DNA of 42,777 nucleotides from JAKPCT01 sp029553165 (GCA_035359995.1 DAORZT010000021.1:1-42777); one strand, 5' to 3'; positions 32,664 to 41,908 are shown, counted from the first letter of the stretch. The notes: generated from the letters alone by a model not told the origin. Program-made: numbers and translations.

Positions 32664-34450
32664 TGGATAACAAACAGGAACAGATGAGTATTGTAATTGT
32701 CGGCCATGTCGATCATGGAAAAAGTACCGTTATCGGGCGTTTGTTGGCTGATACCAATTCATTACCTGAGGGTAAGTTGGAACAGGTACGGCGTAATTGT
32801 GAACGGAATGCAAAGCCATTTGAATATGCATTTTTATTGGATGCTTTGAAAGATGAGCAATCTCAAGGAATTACCATTGATACGGCGCGTTGTTTCTTCA
32901 AAACAGCCAAGCGGCATTACATTATTATTGATGCTCCGGGACATATTGAGTTTTTGAAGAATATGATCACCGGTGCGTCACGGGCGGAAGCGGCGCTCTT
33001 GGTGATCGATGCCAAAGAGGGGGTTCAGGAGAACTCACGGCGGCACGGGTTTATGTTATCGTTATTAGGAATCGAGAAAGTAGTTATCTTAATCAATAAG
33101 ATGGATTTGGTGAATTATAGTCACGAACATTTTGAGAAGGTAAAAGCGGAGTATAGTTCATTCCTGGAGCAGATTAAAGTCAAGCCACTGGCGTTTGTCC
33201 CAATCTCGGCCCGCGAAGGTGATAACTTAGTTTCATCATCAGCCCAAATGCCTTGGTACCAGGGTTTAGATGTCTTATCGCTAATCGATGGGTTGGAAAA
33301 AGAGAAAGACCGGCACGAACAGCCGTTTCGAATGCCGGTTCAGGATATTTACAAGTTCACCGAAGATAATGATGACCGGCGGATCGTTGCCGGTACGGTT
33401 GAAACCGGTAGTATCAGTGTAGGCGATCCGGTAGTATTTCTTCCTTCTTTTAAAAAATCGGTTATCAAGAGTATTGAAGGATTTAATGAACCTGTTAAGT
33501 CTAGTGTGGGTGCGGGTTATGCGACTGGGTTCACTTTGGAGACCCAGATCTACATTAAACCCGGTGAGATAATGTGTCGTGATGACCAGCCGTTACCAGC
33601 GGTTAACAGTACGTTCCGGGCTAATCTGTTTTGGCTGGGGCGGCATCCGATGATCGTTGGCAAAAAGTATAAGATGAAAATGACGACCCAACGGGCTACA
33701 GTCTACCTGAAAAAGATCGGCCATGTCTTAGATGCGGCTGAATTGACTTATGACAGTCAGAAGTCAATCATTGAACGACATGATGTTGCCGAATGTATTT
33801 TACAAACCGTTAAACCAATTGCTTATGATCTGTCGCGGGACATTGCGGCAACCGGACGGTTTGTAATAATTGATAATTATGAGATTGTTGGTGGCGGTAT
33901 TATCACGGAAAGTTTAAATGATGATAATTTCATCAATGAACACGTTACTTTACGGGAAATAGCCTGGGAAAAAAGTGATATTACTCCAGAGTTAAGAGCG
34001 GCACGATTTAGGCAACGTCCGAAGTTTGTTGTCCTTTCAGGTGCGAATGAGGAACTAGGCACAAAATTGGCAAAAGCGCTGGAGGAAAGGTTGTTTCAAA
34101 ACGGTTATAATGTTTACTATCTGTCAATTCAGAATTTATTAAGTGGTTTAGATTCAGAATATCAAGTTTCGGATGATCGGGAAGAAAATATTCGGCATTT
34201 GGGTGAATTAGCGCGCTTATTTACTGATGCGGGTCTGATCTTTTTAACGAATATTTCGGGATTGGACCAATATGAAATTGATATCTTAAAAAGTTTGAAT
34301 CAGCCAAATGAGATTTTAGTGGTTGATTTAGATTCCCAATTTGAGTTGAATGACGTTCTAAACAATGAAACGGACCAGATCAACCTTTTCCTGGAACAGA
34401 TTCAAAAACTACTGCATGATCAGGAAATTTTATTGGACTATTACATTTAA
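32663..34450 (+). CDS. cysN: Sulfate adenylyltransferase subunit 1 (CysN) with degenerate APS-kinase tail
   Basis: A 595-aa fusion. Residues 1-450 are the CysN GTPase with GHVDHGKSTVIG near 13, DAPGHIEFLKNM near 90, NKMDL near 145 and two beta-barrel domains. The last ~140 residues align with an APS kinase (CysC): the REENIRHLGELARLFTDAGLIFLT block near 515 is a strong match, but the P-loop GxSGxGKS is replaced by SGANEELGTK near 460 and the DGDNVR motif by LSIQNLL. That removes Walker A, so the tail is unlikely to phosphorylate APS. ATG 32663 is preferred to GTG 32660. This is a normal-length fusion, not a frameshifted one. A regulatory role is inferred. Confidence 0.92.
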   Translation: MDNKQEQMSIVIVGHVDHGKSTVIGRLLADTNSLPEGKLEQVRRNCERNAKPFEYAFLLDALKDEQSQGITIDTARCFFKTAKRHYIIIDAPGHIEFLKNMITGASRAEAALLVIDAKEGVQENSRRHGFMLSLLGIEKVVILINKMDLVNYSHEHFEKVKAEYSSFLEQIKVKPLAFVPISAREGDNLVSSSAQMPWYQGLDVLSLIDGLEKEKDRHEQPFRMPVQDIYKFTEDNDDRRIVAGTVETGSISVGDPVVFLPSFKKSVIKSIEGFNEPVKSSVGAGYATGFTLETQIYIKPGEIMCRDDQPLPAVNSTFRANLFWLGRHPMIVGKKYKMKMTTQRATVYLKKIGHVLDAAELTYDSQKSIIERHDVAECILQTVKPIAYDLSRDIAATGRFVIIDNYEIVGGGIITESLNDDNFINEHVTLREIAWEKSDITPELRAARFRQRPKFVVLSGANEELGTKLAKALEERLFQNGYNVYYLSIQNLLSGLDSEYQVSDDREENIRHLGELARLFTDAGLIFLTNISGLDQYEIDILKSLNQPNEILVVDLDSQFELNDVLNNETDQINLFLEQIQKLLHDQEILLDYYI

Positions 34451-34529
34451 TAACAATGTCATTTATGATACACTATTGCTTAGTAAATTTCGGATTTGAA
34501 CGAAGTTATTTGGAGACAATGGAGAAACA

Positions 34530-35156
34530 ATGTCAGAATTTTTGCCAATCATGTTAAAAACGACAGCGATGAATTGCCTGGTAGTTGGCGGGGGCAAGGT
34601 TGCTCAGAAAAAAGTACTGGTTTTATTGCGTTTTGGGGTAAGAGTTACTGTTGTTGCTGACCAATTGGTTTCAGGCCTGGAGCGATTAGTCAAACAAGAG
34701 CTAATCAGTTATCTTCCCAGAAAGTTTACTCCAATTGATCTTCTTTTTAAAAAGATGGTGATTGCGGCGACCAATGACCGTAAAGTTAATCAGCGGGTGA
34801 TCTGGTGGGCGCAACGATTAAATCTCTTTTATAATACAGTGGATGACGTTGAAGGTTCCAATTTTATCTTTCCGGCGATTTACCGTTCCGGCCTTTTGAC
34901 AGTCGGGATCTCGACGCAAGGGGCTTATCCGGCGTTAGCGAAGCAGATTAAACGGCAGTTTGCTTTAAATTACGGTAATGATTATCGTTTCTATTTAAGC
35001 AAATTAAGCAGTTTTCGCGATTATATAAAATCAAATGTGTCCGATTCGCACCACCGGCGTTTGTTATTAAGAAAATTATTGAAAATAGATATCGAGCTTT
35101 TAATGGCTTGGGATGAAGCTGAGCTAAGGGAGTGGCTTAACCATGAAAGTTCCTGA
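34530..35156 (+). CDS. Precorrin-2 dehydrogenase / siroheme synthase N-domain
   Basis: A 208-aa NAD-dependent enzyme that oxidises precorrin-2 to sirohydrochlorin (Met8p/CysG N-terminal type). It has the Rossmann motif CLVVGGGKVAQKKVLVLL near residue 13, VIAATNDRKVNQRV near 84, FYNTVDDVEGSNFIFPAIYRSG near 108 and GISTQGAYPALAK near 130. The protein is short and stands alone; iron insertion by the same site is possible as in Met8p. It follows cysN by 79 bp and overlaps hemA by 14 bp. It provides siroheme for the sulfite reductase upstream, together with the cobA-hemD fusion. Confidence 0.92.
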   Translation: MSEFLPIMLKTTAMNCLVVGGGKVAQKKVLVLLRFGVRVTVVADQLVSGLERLVKQELISYLPRKFTPIDLLFKKMVIAATNDRKVNQRVIWWAQRLNLFYNTVDDVEGSNFIFPAIYRSGLLTVGISTQGAYPALAKQIKRQFALNYGNDYRFYLSKLSSFRDYIKSNVSDSHHRRLLLRKLLKIDIELLMAWDEAELREWLNHESS

Positions 35157-36156
35157 ATTACAGGTTGTTGGTTTGGATTATACTTGCGCCGATCCGGAGC
35201 TGCGAGCGCGAACTCACCTTACCACAAAAAAGGTTGAGGAGATTTACCAGCAATATTTGGGTAACGATGACTTTATTATTCTTTCGACTTGTAACCGGAC
35301 GGAGTTGTATTATACTTCTACAGTTAATATTGAAGCTGTCTTACCGGAGATATTTGGTGGCAGTCTGCCGGAGGATGCCTATCATTATCAGGGAGCTGAA
35401 GCGCTGTTGCACCTCCTCGAACTTGCTGTGGGCCTGCGATCGATGATTATCGGTGAAACAGAGATTCTCGGTCAGATTAAAAGCGCTTGGCAGCTGCGTA
35501 GGAATAACGAAGCTACCCCAAGTACCATCTGTAATCTTTTTCGAACCATAGTTTCTCAGGCGCGTCACATTCGCGCGAAAACGAAGATCGGCGGTTATAG
35601 CGCTTCGTTATATACTTTAGTGATCCGTGAGCTAAAACGGGAGTTAAAAGAGTTTAAAGACGGTCCGGTTTTAATTTTAGGGAATGGTTTAATTGCTCAG
35701 AAGATGGCGCAAGCTTTTTTGAATCATCACGTGGCAACGACAATTTTAACCCGTACGCAGAAAGCAGACTCAACGTTTAGACCACAACCGATGTTGCCTG
35801 GAGTAAGAACTGTTTTGGGTTATCAACATCTGAATGAGTTACTGGCTTCACATTCGGTAATCGTTACCGCAACCACAGCGCCACACTATTTAGTGAAGTG
35901 GGAAAACGCAGAGTTGTTAAGAGGAAAGGTACTGATCGACCTCTCCTTTCCCCGCAATATTGACCCGCAGCTGCGTCTGGCCTGTGATCACTTCTGGGAT
36001 TTAGATCATTTCGGTGCGATTGCTGCTGTTAATACTGGTTGTAAGAATGAAGCGGTTGCACTGGCTAAAACACTTTGTATTGAAGCACTGGGACGAATGC
36101 AGCAAAAGTCAACCATTTTGATTGAGGATCAAAATAAACAAGTATTGGTGGGATAA
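35143..36156 (+). CDS. hemA: Glutamyl-tRNA reductase lacking the usual C-terminal domain
   Basis: A 337-aa NADPH enzyme that reduces glutamyl-tRNA to glutamate-1-semialdehyde, first step of the C5 pathway. C50 in ILSTCNRTELY is the catalytic Cys; GLRSMIIGETEILGQIKSAW near 98, QARHIRAKTKIG near 137 and an NADP Rossmann segment GPVLILGNGLIAQKMA near 173 are present. Most HemA proteins are 410-460 aa and end in a helical dimerisation domain; here the chain stops soon after the FWDLDHFG segment near 284, so that domain is nearly absent. There is no sign of a frameshift: hemC follows at once. The stop codon lies inside a hairpin. Confidence 0.9.
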   Translation: MKVPELQVVGLDYTCADPELRARTHLTTKKVEEIYQQYLGNDDFIILSTCNRTELYYTSTVNIEAVLPEIFGGSLPEDAYHYQGAEALLHLLELAVGLRSMIIGETEILGQIKSAWQLRRNNEATPSTICNLFRTIVSQARHIRAKTKIGGYSASLYTLVIRELKRELKEFKDGPVLILGNGLIAQKMAQAFLNHHVATTILTRTQKADSTFRPQPMLPGVRTVLGYQHLNELLASHSVIVTATTAPHYLVKWENAELLRGKVLIDLSFPRNIDPQLRLACDHFWDLDHFGAIAAVNTGCKNEAVALAKTLCIEALGRMQQKSTILIEDQNKQVLVG

Positions 36157-36189
36157 GCTTCATCGTTTTGTCGAGGAAGCTTATTTTTG
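36153..36189 (+). terminator. Hairpin between hemA and hemC (terminator or attenuator)
   Basis: ATAAGCTTCATCG (36153-36165) pairs with CGAGGAAGCTTAT (36172-36184), 12 of 13 pairs, with a 6-nt loop, followed by TTTT and then GGGGTAAG. It holds the hemA stop codon and ends just before the hemC RBS. The U run is short, so partial termination or mRNA processing is likely. Confidence 0.5.
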
Positions 36190-36196
36190 GGGTAAG

Positions 36197-37093
36197 ATGA
36201 TGCGTGATAAGTTACGAATCGGGACCAGGGGAAGTAAGCTGGCGCTCTGGCAGGCAGAGCGAGTTCAGGAAGCTTTACTTACAGCATTTTCCGAACTGCA
36301 GTTTGAAATAAAAATCATCAAAACGCTCGGGGATCGCTTACCCGAGTTAAATTTATTGGATAATCAGGGTAAAGGTGTTTTTTGCAGTGAGATTGAAAAT
36401 GCATTACTGAATCAAGAGATTGATCTTGCAGTTCATAGCATTAAAGACTTACCCGGCAAGTTGCCTCCGGGGTTGGTTTTAGGAGGCTTTTTAAAACGGG
36501 AAGACCCCCGTGAAGTTTTAATCACCAGAGAAGGTGTTACCTTCGGTCAGCTTCCGGCGGGAGCGCGCTTTGGAACAAGCAGTATCCGGCGGTTGGTACA
36601 ACTAAAACAGATCAGACCGGATTTGGAATATGCTCCGATTCGGGGTAATGTGGAGACGCGGATCCAGAAGGTGCTTGATGGGCAGTATGATGCCACTATT
36701 TTAGCGTTAGCAGGGATTCGCCGGTTAAATCTTGAGCATTGTATTACCCAGATTTTCAGTTTGGCTGAGGTCATTCCGGCACCCGGTCAAGGGGTTATTG
36801 GTGTCGAGGTCTCTGAAGAGAATACAGCGTTAGTGGCAATGTTAGCGCAGATCACTGATCGCGTTACTGCTTACGAAGTTCGGGCAGAACGGGCTTTTTT
36901 GGAACGGATGGGTGGGAATTGTCGCTCGGCTTATGGAGCATATGCAAAATGGGATGACGGTTTGATGGAGATGAGAGGCCTTTTTGGGGAGAATGAAGCG
37001 AATCTTGTTGTGAAACAGTTGGTAGCTCCAATATCTAATGTGGGTGAAGCGGTAAAATTGGGTTCGAAATTAGCCACCGAACTCTTAAAATAA
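36197..37093 (+). CDS. hemC: Porphobilinogen deaminase (hydroxymethylbilane synthase)
   Basis: A 298-aa cytosolic enzyme that polymerises four porphobilinogens into hydroxymethylbilane. C242 in MGGNCRSAYGAYA is the dipyrromethane-cofactor Cys. RIGTRGSKLALWQA near 7, HSIKDLPGKLP near 80, FGTSSIRRLVQL near 125 and VIPAPGQGVIGVEV near 192 are all conserved. ATG 36197 (or 36200) follows GGGGTAAG; the open frame upstream overlaps hemA and is not used. Confidence 0.96.
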   Translation: MMRDKLRIGTRGSKLALWQAERVQEALLTAFSELQFEIKIIKTLGDRLPELNLLDNQGKGVFCSEIENALLNQEIDLAVHSIKDLPGKLPPGLVLGGFLKREDPREVLITREGVTFGQLPAGARFGTSSIRRLVQLKQIRPDLEYAPIRGNVETRIQKVLDGQYDATILALAGIRRLNLEHCITQIFSLAEVIPAPGQGVIGVEVSEENTALVAMLAQITDRVTAYEVRAERAFLERMGGNCRSAYGAYAKWDDGLMEMRGLFGENEANLVVKQLVAPISNVGEAVKLGSKLATELLK

Positions 37094-37138
37094 TTTTCTA
37101 AAAAGTCATTAGCGAACGGTTTGAAAGTGGGAATAACG

Positions 37139-38632
37139 ATGTTATCAGGTTATGTTTGTTTGATTGGCGCCGGACCAGGTAATCCGGGATTAATCTCTGA
37201 GTTGGGTTTAAAGTACTTGAAGCGGGCTGAGGTTGTCCTGTATGACAACCTGGTTCCGGTACAATTATTGTTAGCGACTCGTCCTGAGTGTGAATTGATT
37301 GATGTTGGGAAACAATGTGGTAAACATTCCTGCAGCCAGGAAACGATCAATCAATTGTTGATTGCCAAAGCGCGCGAGGGTAAGTTTGTTGTCCGATTGA
37401 AGGGTGGCGATGTTTTTCTATTTGGACGTGGTGGCGAAGAAACAGAAGCTTTAGTGGCTGCGGGGATTCCTTATCTTATTGTGCCGGGAATTTCTTCGGC
37501 GCTGAGTGTACCGGCTTATGCCGGAATACCGGTCACCCATCGCCAGGTTGCCCATGGAATGACGATCCGGACGGGGCATCATGCTGATTCCACAGTTAAT
37601 GAGGGGCAGTATACCCAGGTGATTTTGATGTCGTTGCAGAAAATCAGGGAAGTAACTGTGAAATTAATTGGTGAAGGCTATCCGGATACTACACCGGTGG
37701 CGGTAATATCTAAGGGTACTACTGTGAACCAACGGGTTGTTACTGGGACATTAGCAAATATTGAATTGCTGGTGAATCAGAGACAGCTAGCCACCCCGGC
37801 TCTAATGGTGGTAGGGGAGGCTGTTGCATTAGAGCAAACACTGGCTTGGTGTAGTAATCTTCCGCTATCAGGGAGACGAATCCTCTGGACGCGGCCGGAA
37901 CAAATTGACGACCAGCGTTATTTGGATGACTTCGAATTGTTAGGAGCGGAAGTGGTGAAGCTTCCGTTATTTAGTATTCATCCCAATGGACCAGCTTATT
38001 TAGAGGAGATGATCGCGGAGATTATTAATTACCATTGGGTGATCCTTACCAGTCGGAATGCGGTTGCTGTTTTCAGTGATGCTTTAATAAGGTCGGGGAG
38101 AGATTGGCGTGATCTTGAGTCGGTTAAAATAGCAGTAGTGGGAGAGAGAACGGCGGCAGAACTGCATGCTAGAGGGCGGATCCCCGAGTTGATCGCGAAA
38201 GAGGGTAACAGTAAAGGATTATTAACGCAATTAGTTGAAATATTAGAACCGGGAGACAAGATTGCGTTGTGCCAGGCGCAACAGACGTTACCCTATTTGA
38301 CGGATGGGTTGACAGCGATGCAGATCGATTTTCGCCAATTTGTTCTTTATCAGCAAGATTGCCGTCATTATTCGGAAGGTGTTATTCGGAAAGTTTTTGA
38401 TCAGTCCTTTGATTGGGTGGTGTTCACAGCTCCTTCGGCGGTAAAAAATTATTTATCATTACATCAAATGTATCAGCTTGTTCCTGCCAAAGATACCAAA
38501 TATGCTTGTCTGGGAAGGGAGACGGCATCGGTCCTTGAAGCGAACGGCTATCAGGTTGCGCTGATCCCGCAACGGCATTCGGTAGAAGAATTATTACAAG
38601 CCATTGCAGAGAGATTGAAACGGGATCGTTGA
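37139..38632 (+). CDS. cobA-hemD: Fused uroporphyrinogen-III methyltransferase and uroporphyrinogen-III synthase
   Basis: A 497-aa two-domain protein. Residues 1-245 are SUMT/CobA: VCLIGAGPGNPGLI near 6, VLYDNLV near 34, GKHSCSQETINQLL near 62, RLKGGDVFLFGRGGEE near 86 and VPGISSALSVPAYAGIPVTHR near 114. It methylates uroporphyrinogen III to precorrin-2. Residues 250-497 are HemD, which cyclises hydroxymethylbilane: RRILWTRPEQ near 247, LTSRNAV near 303 and VVFTAPSAVKNYL near 425. The fusion is common in Clostridia. ATG 37139 is preferred over TTG 37121. Confidence 0.95.
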   Translation: MLSGYVCLIGAGPGNPGLISELGLKYLKRAEVVLYDNLVPVQLLLATRPECELIDVGKQCGKHSCSQETINQLLIAKAREGKFVVRLKGGDVFLFGRGGEETEALVAAGIPYLIVPGISSALSVPAYAGIPVTHRQVAHGMTIRTGHHADSTVNEGQYTQVILMSLQKIREVTVKLIGEGYPDTTPVAVISKGTTVNQRVVTGTLANIELLVNQRQLATPALMVVGEAVALEQTLAWCSNLPLSGRRILWTRPEQIDDQRYLDDFELLGAEVVKLPLFSIHPNGPAYLEEMIAEIINYHWVILTSRNAVAVFSDALIRSGRDWRDLESVKIAVVGERTAAELHARGRIPELIAKEGNSKGLLTQLVEILEPGDKIALCQAQQTLPYLTDGLTAMQIDFRQFVLYQQDCRHYSEGVIRKVFDQSFDWVVFTAPSAVKNYLSLHQMYQLVPAKDTKYACLGRETASVLEANGYQVALIPQRHSVEELLQAIAERLKRDR

Positions 38633-38671
38633 AATTAAAATAGGCTAGCAATTCATAAAGGTGGGATTAAT

Positions 38672-39646
38672 GTGTCTTTGAATACCAGACTGCGAAGAAT
38701 CCGTCAAACTCAGTCAATTCGGGAACTGTTTCAGGAGAATGACTGGAATTATAAAGATTTAATTATGCCATTCTTTGTAGTTGAAGGGACGGGCATCAAG
38801 GAGACGATCCCCTCATTACCGGGAATTTACCGTTACTCGATCGATTGTTTGTTAAAAGAGTTAGAACAGCCGTTTTATCAGGAAATAGGCGGTATTTTAT
38901 TATTTGGAGTTCCCAGTGTCAAGGATCTCCAGGGGACGGCTGCCTGGAGTAAGGAGGGGATCATCCAACAGGCTTGCCGCCAGATCAAATCCCAATTTCC
39001 TGAATTGGTGATAATTACTGATCTCTGTCTCTGTTCTTATACGACCCATGGCCATTGCGGAATCGTCACTGGTGATGGGAAGGTTGATAATGACCAAACA
39101 CTGGAGCTCTTAGGCCGGATTGCGTTAGCTCAGGCAGAAGCGGGTTCAGATATAATTGCGCCTTCGGATATGATGGACGGCCGGGTGGCCAAAATCCGGA
39201 CGGAGTTAGATCAGGGCGGGTTTGCGGACCGCTTGATCCTCTCTTATGCTGCCAAATTTGCTTCGTCTTTTTATGGTCCGTTTCGCGAAGCAGCTGATTC
39301 AACACCTCAATTTGGAGATCGCCGTAGTTATCAGCTGCCACCGGCAAACCGTCGCGAAGCGTTGCGGGAGATGGCTGCAGATGTGAATGAAGGTGCCGAT
39401 ATAATCATGGTTAAACCGGGATTACCTTATTTAGATATTTTACGTGAAGCCCGGGATCAATTTAAGCTGCCATTGGCGGTTTATAATGTTAGCGGCGAAT
39501 ATGCGATGGTTAAAGCGGCTGCTATTAATGGCTGGATCAATGAAGAACAGGTTGTTTGCGAAATAATGACCGGGTTTAAACGGGCCGGTGCCGATTTGAT
39601 CATTACTTACCACGCTAAGGATCTATATAATTGGAGGAATCAGTGA
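38672..39646 (+). CDS. hemB: Delta-aminolevulinate dehydratase (porphobilinogen synthase)
   Basis: A 324-aa zinc enzyme that joins two ALA molecules. C119, C121 and C129 in DLCLCSYTTHGHCG are the zinc ligands, and the two Schiff-base lysines are K195 (SYAAKFASSFYGPFREA) and K248 (IIMVKPGLPYLDI). The GTG start at 38672 follows AAAGGTGG; the ATG two bases earlier is out of frame. Its TGA overlaps the hemL ATG. Confidence 0.96.
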   Translation: MSLNTRLRRIRQTQSIRELFQENDWNYKDLIMPFFVVEGTGIKETIPSLPGIYRYSIDCLLKELEQPFYQEIGGILLFGVPSVKDLQGTAAWSKEGIIQQACRQIKSQFPELVIITDLCLCSYTTHGHCGIVTGDGKVDNDQTLELLGRIALAQAEAGSDIIAPSDMMDGRVAKIRTELDQGGFADRLILSYAAKFASSFYGPFREAADSTPQFGDRRSYQLPPANRREALREMAADVNEGADIIMVKPGLPYLDILREARDQFKLPLAVYNVSGEYAMVKAAAINGWINEEQVVCEIMTGFKRAGADLIITYHAKDLYNWRNQ

Positions 39647-40920
39647 TGGCAATTGATTTACTCTGGGAACGCTCGCAAAAAGTGATCCCCGGAGGTGTTA
39701 ACAGTCCGGTCCGTTCTTTTAAAAATGTGGCGTTGGAACCATTGTTTATTAAAGAGGCTTCAGGGGCTTACCTTGTTGACCATCGTGACAAAAGCTACAT
39801 TGACTATATTGGTTCTTGGGGTGCCCTAATCTTTGGACATGGTTATCAACCGATTATTGATGCCGTCCAAAGCCAATTGCATCGAGGGACCAGTTATGGA
39901 TTGGCCACAGCGTTAGAGGTTGAGTTAGCAGAGCTCTTAGTTGCAAAAGTACCATCATTGGAGATGGTCCGACTGGTTAATTCCGGGACGGAAGCCACCA
40001 TGAGCGCCTTAAGGCTCGCCAGGGGATTTACCGGTCGTAATAAAATTATCAAGTTTTCCGGTTGTTATCACGGTCATAGCAATGAGTTACTTGTAGCTGC
40101 CGGATCGGGTGCCGTTACTCATGGAAAACCGGACAGTGCCGGAGTTACCCCGGGAGTAGCTCAAGATACGATTGTTCTTCCGTATAACGATTTAAATCTG
40201 GTTGAAGCTATTTTTAACGAATGTGGTACGGAAATCGCAGCAATTATTGTCGAACCGGTCGCTGCCAATATGGGGCTAATCTTACCTCAGGAAGGCTTCT
40301 TGGAAGGTTTGAGAAGAATCACTACTCAATCTGGGGCATTATTAATCTTTGATGAAGTGATCACTGGATTTCGGGTAGCCCAGGGTGGCGCGCAGGAGTA
40401 TTATGGGGTGATGCCGGACTTGACTTGTTTAGGGAAGATTATCGGTGGCGGATTTCCGATTGGTGCTTTTGGGGGTAGAAAAGAGATTATGGAAAGATTA
40501 TCTCCACTGGGACCAGTTTATCAGGCCGGTACTTTGTCAGGTAATCCGATTGCGGTGACTGCGGGGATCCGGATTTTAAAAGACTTAAATAATTCGGTTT
40601 ATGAACGGCTGGAATATTTAGGTGCTAAGCTTCGGGATGGTTTGAAGCAAATTGCCAATAAGACCAAGATTCCGCTCCAAATAACAGGATTAGGCTCACT
40701 AACTGGGATTTTCTTTACTGATCAAAAAGTAACTAATTTTGAATCACTTCAGTCATTGGAGCTTGACAGATATAAATTGTTTTTTGAGTGTTCTTTAGCA
40801 AGCGGGATTCTGCTGCCGCCATCACCATATGAAACGGTCTTTCTTTCAACTGCATTTGGTGAAGAAGAGATTGAACGGACATTATCAGTTTGGGAACAGA
40901 TTTTTGTGGAATGTTTTTAA
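39646..40920 (+). CDS. hemL: Glutamate-1-semialdehyde 2,1-aminomutase
   Basis: A 424-aa PLP aminomutase that makes 5-aminolevulinate, completing the C5 pathway started by HemA. It has SQKVIPGGVNSPVRSFK near 10, VNSGTEATMSALRLARG near 111, FSGCYHGHSNELLVAAGSG near 137, FDEVITGFRVA near 235 and the PLP lysine K264 in LTCLGKIIGGGFPIGAFGG. ATG 39646 with GGAGG ten bases upstream is chosen; TTG 39631 would put the RBS inside the gene. It is the last gene of the plus-strand run. Confidence 0.97.
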   Translation: MAIDLLWERSQKVIPGGVNSPVRSFKNVALEPLFIKEASGAYLVDHRDKSYIDYIGSWGALIFGHGYQPIIDAVQSQLHRGTSYGLATALEVELAELLVAKVPSLEMVRLVNSGTEATMSALRLARGFTGRNKIIKFSGCYHGHSNELLVAAGSGAVTHGKPDSAGVTPGVAQDTIVLPYNDLNLVEAIFNECGTEIAAIIVEPVAANMGLILPQEGFLEGLRRITTQSGALLIFDEVITGFRVAQGGAQEYYGVMPDLTCLGKIIGGGFPIGAFGGRKEIMERLSPLGPVYQAGTLSGNPIAVTAGIRILKDLNNSVYERLEYLGAKLRDGLKQIANKTKIPLQITGLGSLTGIFFTDQKVTNFESLQSLELDRYKLFFECSLASGILLPPSPYETVFLSTAFGEEEIERTLSVWEQIFVECF

Positions 40921-40928
40921 AATTAAAA

Positions 40929-40957
40929 GGCTGTCGCAAAGTCGATTTGCAACAGCC
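40929..40957 (-). terminator. Terminator of cysK
   Basis: A 12-bp stem with one mismatch (GGCTGTTGCAAA / TTTGCGACAGCC on the minus strand) and a 5-nt loop is followed on that strand by TTTTAATTTT. On the plus strand it may end hemL but has no T run. Confidence 0.8.
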
Positions 40958-40975
40958 AATACAATTATTATTAGT

Positions 40976-41908
40976 TTAGTCTTGATATAAAGTAGTTGAT
41001 AAATATCTTTCTCCGGTATCGGGGAGTAGTGCGACAATTACTTTTCCTGCATTTTCGGGACGTTTGGCGATTTGAGTGGCTGCAAAGGTTGCCGCACCTG
41101 AAGAGATACCGACAATCAGTCCTTCGTGTCTTGCTAATTGTTTTGAAGTTTCAAATGCTTCTTCATTTTTTACTTTGAAGATTTCATCAATGATGTTGCG
41201 ATTAAGAATGTCAGGTACAAAGCCGGCGCCAATTCCTTGGATTTTATGCGGTCCGGGGTTGCCACCTGATAAAACCGGTGAATCAAATGGTTCGACAGCG
41301 ATTATTTTGATGTTTGGATTTTTTTGTTTTAAGATTTCTCCAACTCCGGTGATTGTCCCGCCAGTTCCTACCCCACCAACAAAAATATCAACCTTTCCGT
41401 CGGTGTCACGCCAAATCTCTTCGGCGGTTGTTTTACGGTGAATTTCCGGGTTGGCAGGATTCTTAAATTGTTGTGGCATAAACGAGTTTGGGATTTCGGC
41501 CAATAACTCTTCGGCCTTTTTGATAGCGCCTTTCATTCCTTCGGGGCCGGGGGTTAAAACCAATTCAGCACCCAGTGCTTTTAATAAGTTTCTGCGCTCA
41601 ATACTCATTGTTTCGGGCATTGTTAAGATCAACTTATAACCCCGGGCTGCGGCGACAAATGCCAAAGCAATACCGGTGTTGCCACTGGTGGGTTCAATAA
41701 TAACAGTATCTTTATTAATTCGTCCGTTTTTTTCGGCATCAACAATCATAGCATATCCGATGCGATCTTTGACACTTCCTCCGGGATTGAAATATTCCAG
41801 TTTGGCAATGACATCCGCCTTAAGTTGATTGGCAGTAATATAATTAGTTAGTTTTAGTAACGGGGTGTTGCCGATTAGATCAGTTAAATTATTAGCAATT
41901 TTAGACAT
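40976..41908 (-). CDS. cysK: Cysteine synthase A (O-acetylserine sulfhydrylase)
   Basis: A 310-aa PLP enzyme making cysteine from O-acetylserine and sulfide. The PLP lysine is K47 in FNPGGSVKDRIG; PTSGNTGIALAF near 73 and VGGVGTGGTITGVGE near 176 bind substrate and phosphate. The serine-loop and length match CysK rather than CysM. AAGGAGG precedes the ATG. It is convergent with the sulfate and tetrapyrrole run and is a separate transcript with its own promoter, giving the sulfide produced there a second outlet. Confidence 0.96.
   Translation of the reverse strand: MSKIANNLTDLIGNTPLLKLTNYITANQLKADVIAKLEYFNPGGSVKDRIGYAMIVDAEKNGRINKDTVIIEPTSGNTGIALAFVAAARGYKLILTMPETMSIERRNLLKALGAELVLTPGPEGMKGAIKKAEELLAEIPNSFMPQQFKNPANPEIHRKTTAEEIWRDTDGKVDIFVGGVGTGGTITGVGEILKQKNPNIKIIAVEPFDSPVLSGGNPGPHKIQGIGAGFVPDILNRNIIDEIFKVKNEEAFETSKQLARHEGLIVGISSGAATFAATQIAKRPENAGKVIVALLPDTGERYLSTTLYQD

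Noticed and set aside
32663..34450. Frameshift or truncation of a normal CysNC
   Set aside because: The frame is open throughout and the CysC-like block is present; only key motifs are replaced, which fits divergence, not breakage.
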